A stretch of 64,000 bases of DNA from Cotesia glomerata (taxonomy: Eukaryota; Arthropoda; Insecta; Hymenoptera; Braconidae), in NCBI RefSeq assembly GCF_020080835.1, contig NC_058158.1, positions 20,546,430-20,610,429 of the forward strand. The letters are read 5' to 3'. Shown here piece after piece: positions 1 to 10,353 of the stretch (positions are counted from its first letter, which is position 1; each line of letters starts with the position of its first letter). The position numbers and the translations under genes were made by a program. The notes beneath the pieces are model-generated. The model did not search any database, was not told the origin of the DNA, and saw nothing but the letters and a program-made list of their open reading frames with translations.

Positions 1-760
1 AAGGTTTGTGGTGATCTGAAAATTGCTACACTAGTTAAGCCAACAATCAGGGTTCACAAAGTACCCCTGCTTCTTATGTTTGTGGGATAGCCGAGACCGA
101 AAGAATCATTACATTCAAAAAGAATGGCCAACAAGAACAAATTTGAATCCTGGTTCTCACAATGTTACGCGACAATCTCTAATTGATCCTTCCAAGTACT
201 TGCTGCCCCCACTTCATATCAAGCTTGGCCTTATGAAGCAATTTGTCAAAGCTCTGGATAAAGATGGAAACTGTTTTAAGTACTTGGGCGAAAAATTTCC
301 AGCTATAAGTGACGCTAAATTAAAAGAAGGAATTTTTGATGGACCCCAAATTCGGACTCTATTCCAGGATGCTAATCTTGAATATGAGATGAACGAGATT
401 GAGAGAGCAGCTTGGGGAAGTTTTAAGGAAGTATCACAGCAATTTTTAGGGAATACGAAAAGTGATAACTACGCAACTTTAGTTGACGAGTTGTTATACA
501 ACTATAATACTTTAGGTTGCTTAATGAATACAAAATTGCACTATTTACATTCTCATCTTTCACACTTTCCTGAAAATCTTGGTGATTTTAGTGAAGAGCA
601 GGTGAGAGATTCCATCAAGACATTAGTGTGATGGAAAACGATATCAAGGAACGTGGGATGTAAATATGATGGCAGATCATTGTTGGACTCTGAAGAGAGA
701 TTTACCTTTGGAAGAAGAGAGGAAACGAAAGAGAAGCCCTCTTTATGCAGGAAGTTTGAA
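1..760 (+). pseudogene. Remnant of a multicopy insect protein gene of unknown function
   Basis: The longest open piece is 80-631 (183 residues, first Met at 80). It carries the stretch LPPLHIKLGLMKQFVKAL and a C-terminal HSHLSHFPENLG block that I recognise from a highly repeated, uncharacterised protein family in insect and other invertebrate genomes, probably transposon-associated. Coding similarity begins before the open frame: 1-79 reads KVCGDLKIATLV in another frame up to a TAG. It also continues past the stop: 610-660 reads as a GERFHQDI-type segment in a shifted frame, and 655-770 reads as the usual MMADHCWTLKRDLP tail in a third frame. At least three frameshifts are therefore present and this is a decayed copy. 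No catalytic motif is visible and I assign no function. It is cut by the window edge on the left. Confidence 0.7.
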
Positions 761-1430
761 GATAAAAGGGTGAGATATAAGCGGAGAACGAATTAAAATT
801 CAAATCCAAAGGGTTTTGATGATATTTTCCGAAAAATTAATTTTTTAAGTCTTAGGACGAAATACTTTTTTTTTTATGCACCACAGATCGAATGATATGA
901 TTTTTTTATTTATTTTGAATAATAACTCGATTTTTATTATATTACATTTGATTTTTTTCCAATTTTCGGGGTTTTTTGCACATTTGTTTGATGTTTTCGA
1001 GACGTCTGAGTTATAAAAGTTGGAGATTTATATGTCGTCGATAAACCTACATGAAAATCATCATATATTTAGCTCAATACATTTTTTTTTATCACAATAT
1101 TGGGGATGGTTTTGTTTTTTCGCAATTTTCATGGGTTTTTCGGGATTTACTTAGACTTTTAATGGCTGCTGGTCTGAGTACACTTCAGATAAGTATAAAG
1201 CAGATCGAAATACATGAAAATCATGCATAGTTAGAATCTAAAAAAATTTTTCAATCACCAAAACCCCCAATTTTCCCGTTTTTTTTCGGTTTTTTACAGT
1301 TTTCTCAAAATCCTAGGGTGTAGGGGCCAAACGGACCTCAAATTCGGGTTCAGCGGGTCAAATTACATGGGAATATATGTGGCGCGTCCCAAGTACAGAC
1401 AACTTTTTTTTTTTTGTGTGCCGGTGTAAT
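761..1430. other. Non-coding stretch with T homopolymers, no gene seen
   Basis: Follows the decayed gene and is rich in short T runs; a patch at 1310-1400 is less AT-biased. It may be the 3' untranslated region of the same repeated family. No ORF, tRNA or clear repeat boundary is visible. Confidence 0.4.
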
Positions 1431-1729
1431 TAATTTCATGTTACAAAGATTAATTTTATTTTATTTAAATTACTTTTTATTGTAATTATATATTTAAGTT
1501 TATAAATAATATATTATGAATTACACGAATTAATTTTATAATTCAAAAATTAATCTACTATGTTGGAAAGTAATTCGAAGTCGAAAACATTAATTTTGTA
1601 TTGTGAATATTTAATTTTAAATTAAAAATATCAATTTCAAGTCATAATAATTGATTTTATATCATAAAAATCACTTTTGAATCAATTTTTACCAAAGTAA
1701 TATAATTAAAGTAAATTTTACATGATAGA

Positions 1730-1803
<74 letters not shown>

Positions 1804-2637
1804 TATTTATTGAATTTTAGCTATAAATAATTAATTTTGAATTATGAAAATTGATTTTAGATTATAAATATTTAATTTTAAATTATAAATATTAATTATG
1901 AATTATAAAAAGTTATTAATTTTAATTAATTAATTAAATAAAATTTATTATTTATTTTAAATAAAAATAATTAATTAACTAAAATATATTAATTTAAGTA
2001 ATTTGAAATTAAATGTTCATAGTCTAAAAACGATTTTTATTTTCAAAAATCAATAATTGATTATCTAAAATTGATTATTAAACAAATAACCAATGATTTA
2101 TTACATATAATTAATTTAAATGATTGAAAATTGATGATTCATAGTCTTAAATTCATTTTCTTGATAAATAATTAATTTTAACGATACAAAATTGATTTTT
2201 ATAATACATGATTGATTATTCTCAGTCTAAAATTAAATTTCATAATTAAAAATCAATTATTGATAATATCATATCTAATTTCGTACAAAAAATTGATAAT
2301 TTATTTAATGTTATTGATTTTTTAGAATAAATCTAAAAAGAGTAATTTTAAATTAATTATCTACAATTATAAGTTAATTTTCATGATGTAAAGTTTATTA
2401 TTATTGTATCAAATAAATTTTTATAATATGAAATTTATTATTTAAAGTCTATTTGTAATTTTTACTATTCAAAACTAATTATTTATGATCCGAAATAAAT
2501 TTTTTATACAAAAAATTAAAGATGGATTCAATATTATTAACTTTTAAAAATTAAAACAAATTATTTATAATTAGTGTCTCTTATATTATTATTCAAGATA
2601 TTTTCATAACCGATTGTATATATATAATGAAAGTTTT
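1430..2637. repeat. Degenerate AT-rich satellite-like array
   Basis: Consists of loosely repeated blocks of the type TAAAATTAATTTTTATAAT and TTAATTATTTATAGTC, roughly 20-27 bases each and heavily diverged. The same texture fills 3454-3588, 5363-5610, 10411-11840, 12850-15056, 18421-21440, 32371-33750, 38662-38875 and 39938-40062. Part of this block (about 1830-2335) is a diverged copy of 13870-14345, and 2325-2780 matches 18945-19400, so larger segments have been duplicated. No coding potential. Confidence 0.75.
1732..1801. repeat. (TA)n microsatellite
   Basis: About 35 perfect TA dinucleotides inside the AT array. Confidence 0.95.
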
Positions 2638-2888
2638 ATGCCATCTTGGTCAAATGACTAGTTGATCTAATTCAAGCCGAGAAATAAACACTTCCATCTT
2701 CCGTATTGGTCAAGAGACATCCTCTCTGTACATAAGTTCGATGGAAATCCATCAAACTTAAATACTAGTAAAGCTGGAAACTTGTAAGATCTATTCGAGT
2801 AATGAAGATGTTAATTGAAATGAAAAAAAATGAAATAAATTACAATGAGAATAAAGACAATCTTTGAAAAAATAAATGGGGTTGGTTG

Positions 2889-2960
2889 GCAAGCCAGAAA
2901 TCGAACCTGAATCTCCCTGATTACATGACAGGAGCTCTACCAGTTAAGCTACCGGGCCCC
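2889..2960 (-). tRNA. tRNA-like sequence (degenerate, not a functional tRNA)
   Basis: On the minus strand there is an A box (TAGCTTAACTGGTAGAGC) and a B-box-like GGTTCGATTTC. The anticodon arm has 4 of 5 pairs with loop CATGTAA, giving TGT at the anticodon position, but position 33 is A rather than the invariant T. The acceptor stem pairs poorly (about 4 of 7). This is best read as a tRNA-derived (SINE-like) segment inside the foldback. Confidence 0.5.
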
Positions 2961-3136
2961 TTCCACCATTCACCTTTTTCAGACCATTCTTATACTCTTG
3001 ATACTTACTTACTATCCCTTCCCCCTAGGAATTCGTAGCACGTAGCTCGTAGTACGTAGCTCGGGTAAAAAGGAAAGGGATAGTAAGGAAGTATCGAGAG
3101 TATATGAATGGACTGAGAAAGGTTGATGGTGGAAGG

Positions 3137-3208
3137 GGCCCGGTAGCTTAACTGGTAGAGCTCTTGACATGTTATCAGGAAGATCCAGGTTCGATTCCTG
3201 GCTTAGCA
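3137..3208 (+). tRNA. tRNA-like sequence, second arm copy
   Basis: Mirror copy of the minus-strand one. A box TAGCTTAACTGG, B box GGTTCGATTCC, T stem CCAGG/CCTGG intact, anticodon-arm loop CATGTTA with TGT at the anticodon position and A at position 33. Acceptor stem about 4 of 7 pairs. The internal pol III promoter boxes look intact, so transcription is possible, but a working tRNA is not expected. Confidence 0.5.
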
Positions 3209-3793
3209 ACCAACCCCATTTATTTTTTCAAAGTTTGTTTTTACTATTATTAGAATTTCTTTCATTTCAATCAACATCTCTATTTTTAGAATAGATACTA
3301 CAAGCTTCCAGCTTCACTAATATTCAAGATTGATGGATTTCGATCGCACTTATGTACAGAGAGGATGTCTCTCGACCAATAGGGAAGATGGAAGTGTCCA
3401 TCTCTCGGCTTGAAATAGATTCACTAGTCATTTGACCAGTATGGAATAAAAATTTCATTATCCTATTTATAATCTTCATTGAATTTTCATAATTACAAAT
3501 TAATTATTTATAGTTTAAAAAATTTTTACATTCATAAAACAATTATCTATTATGAAAAATTAATTGATAAATAGGAAACTGATGATTTTGTAACAGGGAA
3601 AATCGAACTTCCCGGGGTCATTATCGACCACTTAATTAACGCACGGTAGGTCAGGGCTTTCCCTTACCTTTCGATTTTTGACAAGTAGTTTCGACTTGTG
3701 ACCGGGCGTGCTAATCGAAAGTCCCCACTACAGTCTCCGTAAAATAAAGCGGGGCATAACAATAGGATAGTTTGAGAGCCGGAGTTGGAGGGT

Positions 3794-3800
3794 TATAAAA
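3794..3800 (+). promoter_or_regulatory. Probable LTR TATA box
   Basis: TATAAAA in a relatively GC-rich context about 205 bases into the solo LTR, followed about 260 bases later by AATAAA. This matches LTR promoter and polyadenylation layout. Confidence 0.5.
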
Positions 3801-4718
3801 GAGCCGACAGGAGGGACATCGAGGCTTTTTCCCTTCTGGAAGCCAGTGGCCTTTTGCCCATGTGAATCAGTGACCTTGTTGAGATCAGTTTAAGTCAATA
3901 GAGTGCAAATTTGGACGTCGAAAATAAAGAGCAACTGCAGAGGAAGTTATCGGGGCATTTTTGGAATTGGACAACCCTGCCGCACCCTGGTTCAAGACGA
4001 CAAGACGCCAAGCAGCTAAGCCCGCCAAGTTGGATCGGAGTATCAGTCGTCGTTGAATAAAACAATAATTGAGTCTCCAGGTATTTTCGATTATTGTAGA
4101 CCAGATTTGATTATTGATTTATTTAAGAGGCTGAAATAATTCAATTTAATTTCTCAAGCGGTCATTTTTATATTAACGAATTCGTACTTTAGTTTTTATT
4201 GTCAAGGTCAAGTAGTTAGTTTTGTCGCTGAACTTTTATATTTAATGGATAAATTGTTAATTTATTGGTAAAGAATTTATTAGTAATTTATTATAGGCCT
4301 GTTGGCTATAATGAATTAATTTTAGTTAGGAATTTTCAAGACAGAATTTGATTAAGAAATATCGCTTAGAATTTATTTAAGGAGGATTAAGAATTAAAAT
4401 CGAAGGTCGGAATTTTGTGTTAAGTAATTGTTAGGCGTAATTTTGGTAATTTTGGAAAATGCGAAGTTTTGAGATTCAGTTTTATTAGTAATTAAGATGT
4501 ATGAATAAAGTAGAGAACTCTATAGAATGAAGTTAGCGTCGGTGGACGATTTTATATGGAAGTTAGGTAATTATGGTATTATATGGTATTCCGTCAAGTA
4601 GACGAGGTTGTTTATGTGAAATTAGTTCAGATAATTGAATAATTAAGAAGTTTTTATTGGGTAAAATATGATGTTTGTTATTCCGTCAGTTGGACAAGGG
4701 TTTAAGAAATTACGAATC

Positions 4719-5030
4719 TAGATGCGTAATGGTCTATGATTAAATTAAGAAATTAAGAATCTAGATGCGTAATGGTCTATGATTGAATTAGGAAATTAAA
4801 GATAGATGCGTAATGGTCTATGAGTGAATTAGAAATTGAAGATAGATGCGTAATGGTCTATGTTGAGTTAAGAAATTGAAGATAGATGCGTAATGGTCTA
4901 TGTTGAGTTAAGAAATTGAAGATAGATGCGTAATGGTCTAAAAGTGAATTAGGAAATTAAGAAGATATATGCGTAATGGTCTATGTTGAGTTAAGAAATT
5001 AAGAAGATAGATGCGTAATGATCTATGTTT
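4719..5030 (+). repeat. Tandem repeat of 40-44 bp, about 8 copies, inside the LTR
   Basis: Each unit contains GATGCGTAATGGTCTATG followed by a GAATTAAGAAATTGAA-type spacer. The core recurs near 4721, 4763, 4805, 4845, 4885, 4925, 4969 and 5010. It lies in the putative U5. Confidence 0.85.
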
Positions 5031-6146
5031 AAAAGAATTTAATGATATTTAGTTGTAAGTTTTGGCAAGTGCCTGCGTAGGTGAGAGGTTCTCAAATTTA
5101 GTGATTGATAGGTTAATTTTAAGAGCAATATTTTAAAAAATTTTGTTAGAGTTAAATTGTTTATATTAAATAAATAATTGAATTGTTAATTGTTAATAAT
5201 TGTTTCTCAGCATAACTTTTACAGCCTTTCTCAACTTCTCACGACCCGATCTTTCCTTCTCATGCTCCCCGGTTTCTGGGACACCGAGTATAAAATCCCA
5301 GTGGCGCCCTTTTCAAAGAGAAAAGGGGTGACCAATTGGACAGGGCTAACCACCCCGTTACAATTTATATTACATAATTTATCGATATGATTAAAAATTG
5401 ATCATTCATAATTTAAAATTCATTTTTTTATTTTGAAGTCAATTTCTTTTCATCTAAAAATAATTTCGATAGATTGAAATCAATTTTTATTATAGAAAAT
5501 GTATTTTATTTAGATAAAATGAATCATTATAATATAAAATTAGTTATTTATTGTCGACTGTTTATTTTGATAATAATAAATATAGAATGAAAAATAGAAT
5601 GAAAAATAAAGTCACGTAAGTACTATAGGCACGTCTATTTTTTCGCTCCTGTTTTGTGAACATATTCCTGGGTTTTCTGCCTTCGGGCTTTTTTGTTTCA
5701 GTTGTACTTGCAAGCTCCTCATTGCAATCTTCTTGGATTGCTTATAAGTTTGAAGATCGCTCTTGTGGAACCGGAGATATCTCTTTTCTCTCCTACGACA
5801 TTCCATTTTGAGGGTTATAGTACCCCGTCAGGACGTGAATTTAGTTGGCTGTGTTAAGTATCGATAGAACGTGGCATCAACAAAGTAGTCAATATAGTCT
5901 CTACCATCCATTACGTGCTGACATAATAGTATCAACGATGGCCACTAGGAGTCGCCACCTATAAGGACCACTGTGTTTTTATTTACATCTAAATTGACAG
6001 TTCTCTGTTTACTATTATAAAGTGCCGATATAATAGTATTATTGACGTTCAACAGGTGTTGACACTTTTCAAGATTGTTGTGTTTGTTTACATCTAAATT
6101 GACGGTTTATTGTTTACATCTCACCATGAGAAAATGTTAAACTGTT

Positions 6147-7430
6147 ATGGATTGTTTTAGATGTAAGAGATCTGTTGTCAAGCCTTTAAAGTGCAAAACT
6201 TGCAAACATTTGTATCACCCCAGCTGTGCTAAATTAATAGTCTCGTCAAAACAAGCAAATTGCTGTGTCACATCACTCGCCTCCTCTCAGTCACCTGGAA
6301 TTACTGTGCCTACTTCTCAGAACCAGTTTTCTTTTAGACCATCTAGTCTTTCGAATTTAAAACGAAAGGAGTCCACTCTTTCCAGCTTCAAATCTCTAAA
6401 TTCATCGCCAAGAACGCCGCCTGTGACTGTGGGTGACGATTCCGTTTTCTTATCACCAATCACTGTGAACTCTCCCACGATGTCTAATAATTCAAATGAA
6501 GCTGGTGAAATGTCAAACGAATATAAATCTAGTGATGCAAATACTGGTGAAACCAGACCAAACTGGGCAAGTTATAGTTTAGATGATAAATTGAATCTTC
6601 TACTTGATATGTCATTTAAGAATAGTTCAAGTATTCAGAATGTTGCAAACAACCTTGACAATCATAGTCGAGAAATCAAAAGTCTGGTTGCAAAAATGGA
6701 GCTAAATAATAGCAAGATCAAAACTTTGTCTACAAATCTGGACAATGTAAATAAATCACTTGCTGAAATTTCTGAGGTCCAGTCATCAACACAAAAGGAC
6801 ATAAATGAAATAAAAAATAAATTAAGGGCAAACTCTGAGAAATGCAATGAAAATTCTACGTCAATTGGTTTATTGAAATCTACGATTGATTCCTTGGCTG
6901 ACGTCTCAATAAATTATCAGATAGCTGATCAGCATATGTCTTCTGAATTACTGCTATCTGGCGTCCCAGACAATATTGGTGCTGCTAAGACACCAGAGCA
7001 AATAGTCCGTAAAGTCTTTGATAAGCTTGGAATTAGTGATCTCACGTCGGACATTCTGAGTATTCGCAATTTTAATGTCAAAGGGAAACAAAGCGCCTCA
7101 AACAGGAAGCAAATTTCACATTCATATGTCTTACATCTAAAATCATCTGATGTTTGCCATCACATTATTGATATAAAACGTCGCTCACAAAAACTTAAAG
7201 TAAATAACATCTTTGATTCCAGTTCTGAAACTGATTCTGGTCGTCAAATTTACATCAATGAATTTCTTCATAGTCAAGTTTATAAATTACTACAAACCAC
7301 TAAAACTAAAGCTAAGCATTTTAAATTTAAATATGTTTGGATTTACAAGGGAAGAATTTATGCCAAAAAGGACGATAATTTATCTAAAATCATGATTTCT
7401 TCGGAAGCTGACCTGGCTAAACTCGAATAG
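6147..7430 (+). CDS. LINE A ORF1 protein (PHD-like zinc finger, coiled coil, RNA-binding type)
   Basis: 427 residues. The N-terminus has a Cys/His cluster (C3, C6, C16, C19, H24, C27, C39/C40), a PHD/RING-like zinc-binding pattern. It is followed by a Ser/Thr-rich linker (about 50-125), a helical region of coiled-coil type (about 150-250), and a conserved C-terminal block (about 265-427) ending YVWIYKGRIYAKKDDN and SSEADLAKLE. ORF1 proteins of this kind bind LINE RNA and chaperone nucleic acid. LINE B carries the same domain order, including the near-identical ending SEADLTKLD. The ATG at 6147 is the first in this frame ahead of the zinc finger. The TAG stop at 7428-7430 is in the same frame as ORF2. 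Confidence 0.85.
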   Translation: MDCFRCKRSVVKPLKCKTCKHLYHPSCAKLIVSSKQANCCVTSLASSQSPGITVPTSQNQFSFRPSSLSNLKRKESTLSSFKSLNSSPRTPPVTVGDDSVFLSPITVNSPTMSNNSNEAGEMSNEYKSSDANTGETRPNWASYSLDDKLNLLLDMSFKNSSSIQNVANNLDNHSREIKSLVAKMELNNSKIKTLSTNLDNVNKSLAEISEVQSSTQKDINEIKNKLRANSEKCNENSTSIGLLKSTIDSLADVSINYQIADQHMSSELLLSGVPDNIGAAKTPEQIVRKVFDKLGISDLTSDILSIRNFNVKGKQSASNRKQISHSYVLHLKSSDVCHHIIDIKRRSQKLKVNNIFDSSSETDSGRQIYINEFLHSQVYKLLQTTKTKAKHFKFKYVWIYKGRIYAKKDDNLSKIMISSEADLAKLE

Positions 7431-7436
7431 CAATTA
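7428..7436 (+). promoter_or_regulatory. Candidate stop-codon readthrough signal TAG CAA TTA
   Basis: The ORF1 stop is followed directly by CAATTA, matching the UAG-CAR-YYA leaky-termination context known from tobamovirus replicase genes. ORF2 is in the same frame and open from 7431. The first in-frame ATG of ORF2 is at 7533, which is already inside the conserved endonuclease N-terminal block (LSLNINSF at about 7476-7499). Readthrough giving an ORF1-ORF2 fusion is inferred; re-initiation at a non-AUG codon is the alternative. Confidence 0.5.
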
Positions 7437-10049
7437 GCTTGTAAAAATAATGTTAGCATTTCATCATTAAACATTCTAAGTCTAAATATAAATAGTTTTT
7501 CTGCCCACACAGCCCAATTTGAAGCCCTAGTTATGGAGCTAAAGCCTCAAATTATTACGGTTTATCCATTGTATAATAATATTCTAATTATGGGTGACTT
7601 AAACTGCAATCTCTTAAAAGCTGATCGTCCGGCAAACCATCTCAAATCGTTTATTGCTGAATCGGGTCTTCATTGTGTACCATATGGAGCTACTTTCCAT
7701 ACCTCTGGAACTGATTCATGGCTGGATGTCATTATTGTTGATAGCAGCGATAAGTTAAAAAGCTATTCCAAGTCTCAGATGCCCTTTATAGGTGGCCATG
7801 ATTATTTATGCTGTCAATATAAATTTGAGGTATTACCAAAATATGATAAAACAGTCAGGTTCAGAGATTTTAGACACTGTGATCATGATTCCCTTACACA
7901 TGACCTAAATCAAAAACTGAACCTTGTAAACGCTAATCTTGACGATCTGGACCCAAATTATTTAGTCTCATACTTCATAAATGAAACTACATCTGCTTTA
8001 GATAATTTTGCTCCTTTCACCATCAAGAAACTCAGTCGTCCAAGCAGCCCGTGGCTTTCAGGAGATCTAAGACGCAAATTTCGGCAACGAGATAATCTAT
8101 ATAAAAAAGCACGACGAACTGGAGATAGTAATCTTCTTGCCTTATATAAGATTAAACGGAAGGAACTGAAATCCGAATTGGCTTCTGCCCGAGATATTTA
8201 TTTCAAACAAGCTCTTGAAAGCACCAGTAATGCAAATTTGTGGTCGACTCTCAAACGGTTGGGATTCATTAAATCTAGAAGCTCATCACCATTGGACAGC
8301 TTCAATGCTAATGATTTAAATGACTTTTATGCAAACATCTTAAAGAAACATCCCTCCTGCTCTTGTGAGTTCATATTGGACTTACCGTCACTTACTGAGA
8401 GGAAAGTAAATAGCATATTCAACTGGTCAAATATCGATATTGTAGATGTCACTAAAAATCTGCAAATCACACTACAAAAGTCCAAAGGCAAAAGCCCTGA
8501 TGGGCTAGACCTAAATGTGTTCAAAGATCATCTACCTCAGATTTCGATTTTTCTAATGAACATTTACAATAAGTCTATCGATATGTGTATTTTTCCTGAT
8601 GTTTGGAAGCTGGTTTATATTGTTCCTCTTAATAAAGTAAGTTCACCGAAGTCAATATCGGATACCAGACCTATAGCTAATATATCCCATCTTGCCAAAG
8701 TATTTGAGCGAATACTAGCAAATCAACTTACGAATTACCTGGAATCAAATCATATCATTGATGAGCATCAATCAGGTTTTAGAAAGTACCATAGCACGCA
8801 AGCAGCCCTGCTTCGTTTGACTGATGATATCCGTAAAGCCATTGATAATGATAAACTAACCTACCTCATCTTATTTGATTTCTCAAAGGCCTTTGACTAT
8901 GTCAAACCGGAAATTCTATTCGTAACAATGTATCAAATAGGTTTCTCGATTGAAGTTATCCTTTGGTTCTTATCTTATCTCACTGGTAGATCTCAATCAG
9001 TACTTCACTTAGACTGTTCCACAACTGATGCCATAAATACCACTTCGGGCGTTCCTCAAGGATCTATTCTGGGACCTATTCTGTTTCTCATCATCATAAA
9101 TGGAGTAGCCGGACGGTTGAAGTACTGCAGGTATGGTCTCTTTGCTGATGACAAGTTTGCATATTATCATTTTAGTCTCTCCGACCTAAATGATGCAGCG
9201 CATAGATTAAATTTGGATGCTCAAGCAGTGGCTGATTGGGCAAAGGATGTTGGTCTTGAGCTAAACCATGGCAAAACGAAAGTCATGATTCTAGGTAGCA
9301 GTAGAAAATTAAAGCTTCTCGAGGATTGTGATCTTCCTCAAATTATTGTTGATGGCAACGTGATCCCTTATGTAAGCTCAACTAAACATTTGGGTGTTCA
9401 TTTATCAGCAAATCTCTGCTGGGACCTTCACGTTTCTTATATTTCTCGTAAGGTCTACAGTACTCTAAATAGCCTCAAGCATAAGAAGAATTCATTATCT
9501 ACTTCAACCCGAAAATTATTGGTTACAGCAATGATTATTCCAATCATTGACTATTGTTCATTGGTGTTGATAGATATTCCTAAAAGGCTTGATTATAAGT
9601 TGCAACGTCTGATAAACAACGGTATAAGGTTCATCTTCAACTTAAAGCGTGATGAACATATCACTCCTCACAGACACTCCCTACAATGGCTTACAGTTAA
9701 ATCAAAGCGATGTTACCTCTTGGCGTGCTTCTTATATAAACTTTTTAGCACTAGTGAACCTAGTTTCCTCAGAAACTTGTTCATCGATGAACCATCTGAC
9801 ATTAGACGTTCTGAGCGTTTGGTGGCTAAACATAATAATGTTGCATTTATTATTCCGAATTTTTCAACTGTCTCCTATGAGCATTCATTTTTAATCTCAT
9901 CAATTCGTCTTTGGCAAGAATTACCAACTGATGTCATCAATGCACTTAGCATTGATACTTTCAAGATAAAAGCATATGAATTTTTCCGTGGTCTTGAGCT
10001 AAAAGAGAACTGGATACCTGGCATAACTGAAGATGATTCAAATCACTAA
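7431..10049 (+). CDS. LINE A ORF2: truncated APE endonuclease plus reverse transcriptase
   Basis: Open from 7431; residue numbers here count from the ATG at 7533 (838 residues). The endonuclease keeps its first motif LSLNINSF (7476-7499) and later parts (IMGDLNCN; SWLDVIIVD; GGHDYL) but lacks about 110 residues between them, including the ITETWL and VIYRRP motifs that LINE B retains at 35790-36060. The deletion left the frame open. The reverse transcriptase looks complete: DTRPIANISHLAK, QSGFRKYHST, LFDFSKAFDY (D449), SGVPQGSILGP (505-515) and FADDK (Asp 539/540). A C-terminal domain follows, ending at TAA 10047-10049. It should polymerise cDNA if expressed, but cannot nick its own target. 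Confidence 0.85.
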   Translation, partial: QLACKNNVSISSLNILSLNINSFSAHTAQFEALVMELKPQIITVYPLYNNILIMGDLNCNLLKADRPANHLKSFIAESGLHCVPYGATFHTSGTDSWLDVIIVDSSDKLKSYSKSQMPFIGGHDYLCCQYKFEVLPKYDKTVRFRDFRHCDHDSLTHDLNQKLNLVNANLDDLDPNYLVSYFINETTSALDNFAPFTIKKLSRPSSPWLSGDLRRKFRQRDNLYKKARRTGDSNLLALYKIKRKELKSELASARDIYFKQALESTSNANLWSTLKRLGFIKSRSSSPLDSFNANDLNDFYANILKKHPSCSCEFILDLPSLTERKVNSIFNWSNIDIVDVTKNLQITLQKSKGKSPDGLDLNVFKDHLPQISIFLMNIYNKSIDMCIFPDVWKLVYIVPLNKVSSPKSISDTRPIANISHLAKVFERILANQLTNYLESNHIIDEHQSGFRKYHSTQAALLRLTDDIRKAIDNDKLTYLILFDFSKAFDYVKPEILFVTMYQIGFSIEVILWFLSYLTGRSQSVLHLDCSTTDAINTTSGVPQGSILGPILFLIIINGVAGRLKYCRYGLFADDKFAYYHFSLSDLNDAAHRLNLDAQAVADWAKDVGLELNHGKTKVMILGSSRKLKLLEDCDLPQIIVDGNVIPYVSSTKHLGVHLSANLCWDLHVSYISRKVYSTLNSLKHKKNSLSTSTRKLLVTAMIIPIIDYCSLVLIDIPKRLDYKLQRLINNGIRFIFNLKRDEHITPHRHSLQWLTVKSKRCYLLACFLYKLFSTSEPSFLRNLFIDEPSDIRRSERLVAKHNNVAFIIPNFSTVSYEHSFLISSIRLWQELPTDVINALSIDTFKIKAYEFFRGLELKENWIPGITEDDSNH

Positions 10050-10353
10050 ACTAGTGCTATTGGCTGTGTTTTAAATTCTAACTTTAAATCCCAAATTTTA
10101 AATTCAAATCCAAGTCCGAGATTTATCATTTATCATTTATCGTTCATCAACTATTATCCTAATTAAAAATTTTTATTCTCCTTTATTTACTTCACTCTTA
10201 TTTATTTTTAAGCGATATTAGTTGACTTCATTATTCTTATCTTCAAATTGTATGTTATGTTTAAATAGTTATATTTCTAAACTTGTCAATTTATTTATAT
10301 AGATCTGTTTATATTGCTACATGTACTTTTTATCTGCTATTTTTGTACCATTT

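Larger units (their letters stand above)
2638..3453. mobile_element. Foldback element with tRNA-like sequence in both arms
   Basis: Two arms of about 380-390 bases (2638-3026 and 3077-3453) are inverted copies at roughly 85-90% by eye, around a 50-base centre with a GTAGCACGTAGCTCGTAGTA motif. Each arm carries a tRNA-like sequence with A and B boxes. A partial copy at 19250-19580 shares the outer left arm, the centre and part of the right arm but lacks the tRNA-like portion of the left arm. The outer ends share CTTGGTCAAATGACTAG. No ORF is present, so if mobile it is non-autonomous. Confidence 0.75.
3589..5362 (+). mobile_element. Solo LTR (Gypsy- or Pao-like retrotransposon)
   Basis: Begins TGTAACAGGG and ends CCCCGTTACA, so the termini are the inverted pair TGTAAC/GTTACA. 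It is flanked by ATTT on both sides (3585-3588 and 5363-5366), a 4-bp target duplication, and sits in AT satellite. A TATA box at 3794-3800 and an AATAAA at 4056-4061 give plausible U3-R-U5 order with a very long U5. No gag, pol or second LTR follows, so the internal region was probably lost by LTR-LTR recombination. At 1774 bp it is long for an insect LTR. Family assignment is inference; orientation is taken from the TATA and AATAAA order. Confidence 0.75.

Noticed and set aside
3012..3209. 65-residue minus-strand ORF
   Set aside because: Lies across the foldback and tRNA-like sequence; no coding features.
4719..5030. CRISPR-like 40-44-bp repeats
   Set aside because: The spacers are also repeated and the array lies in an LTR.
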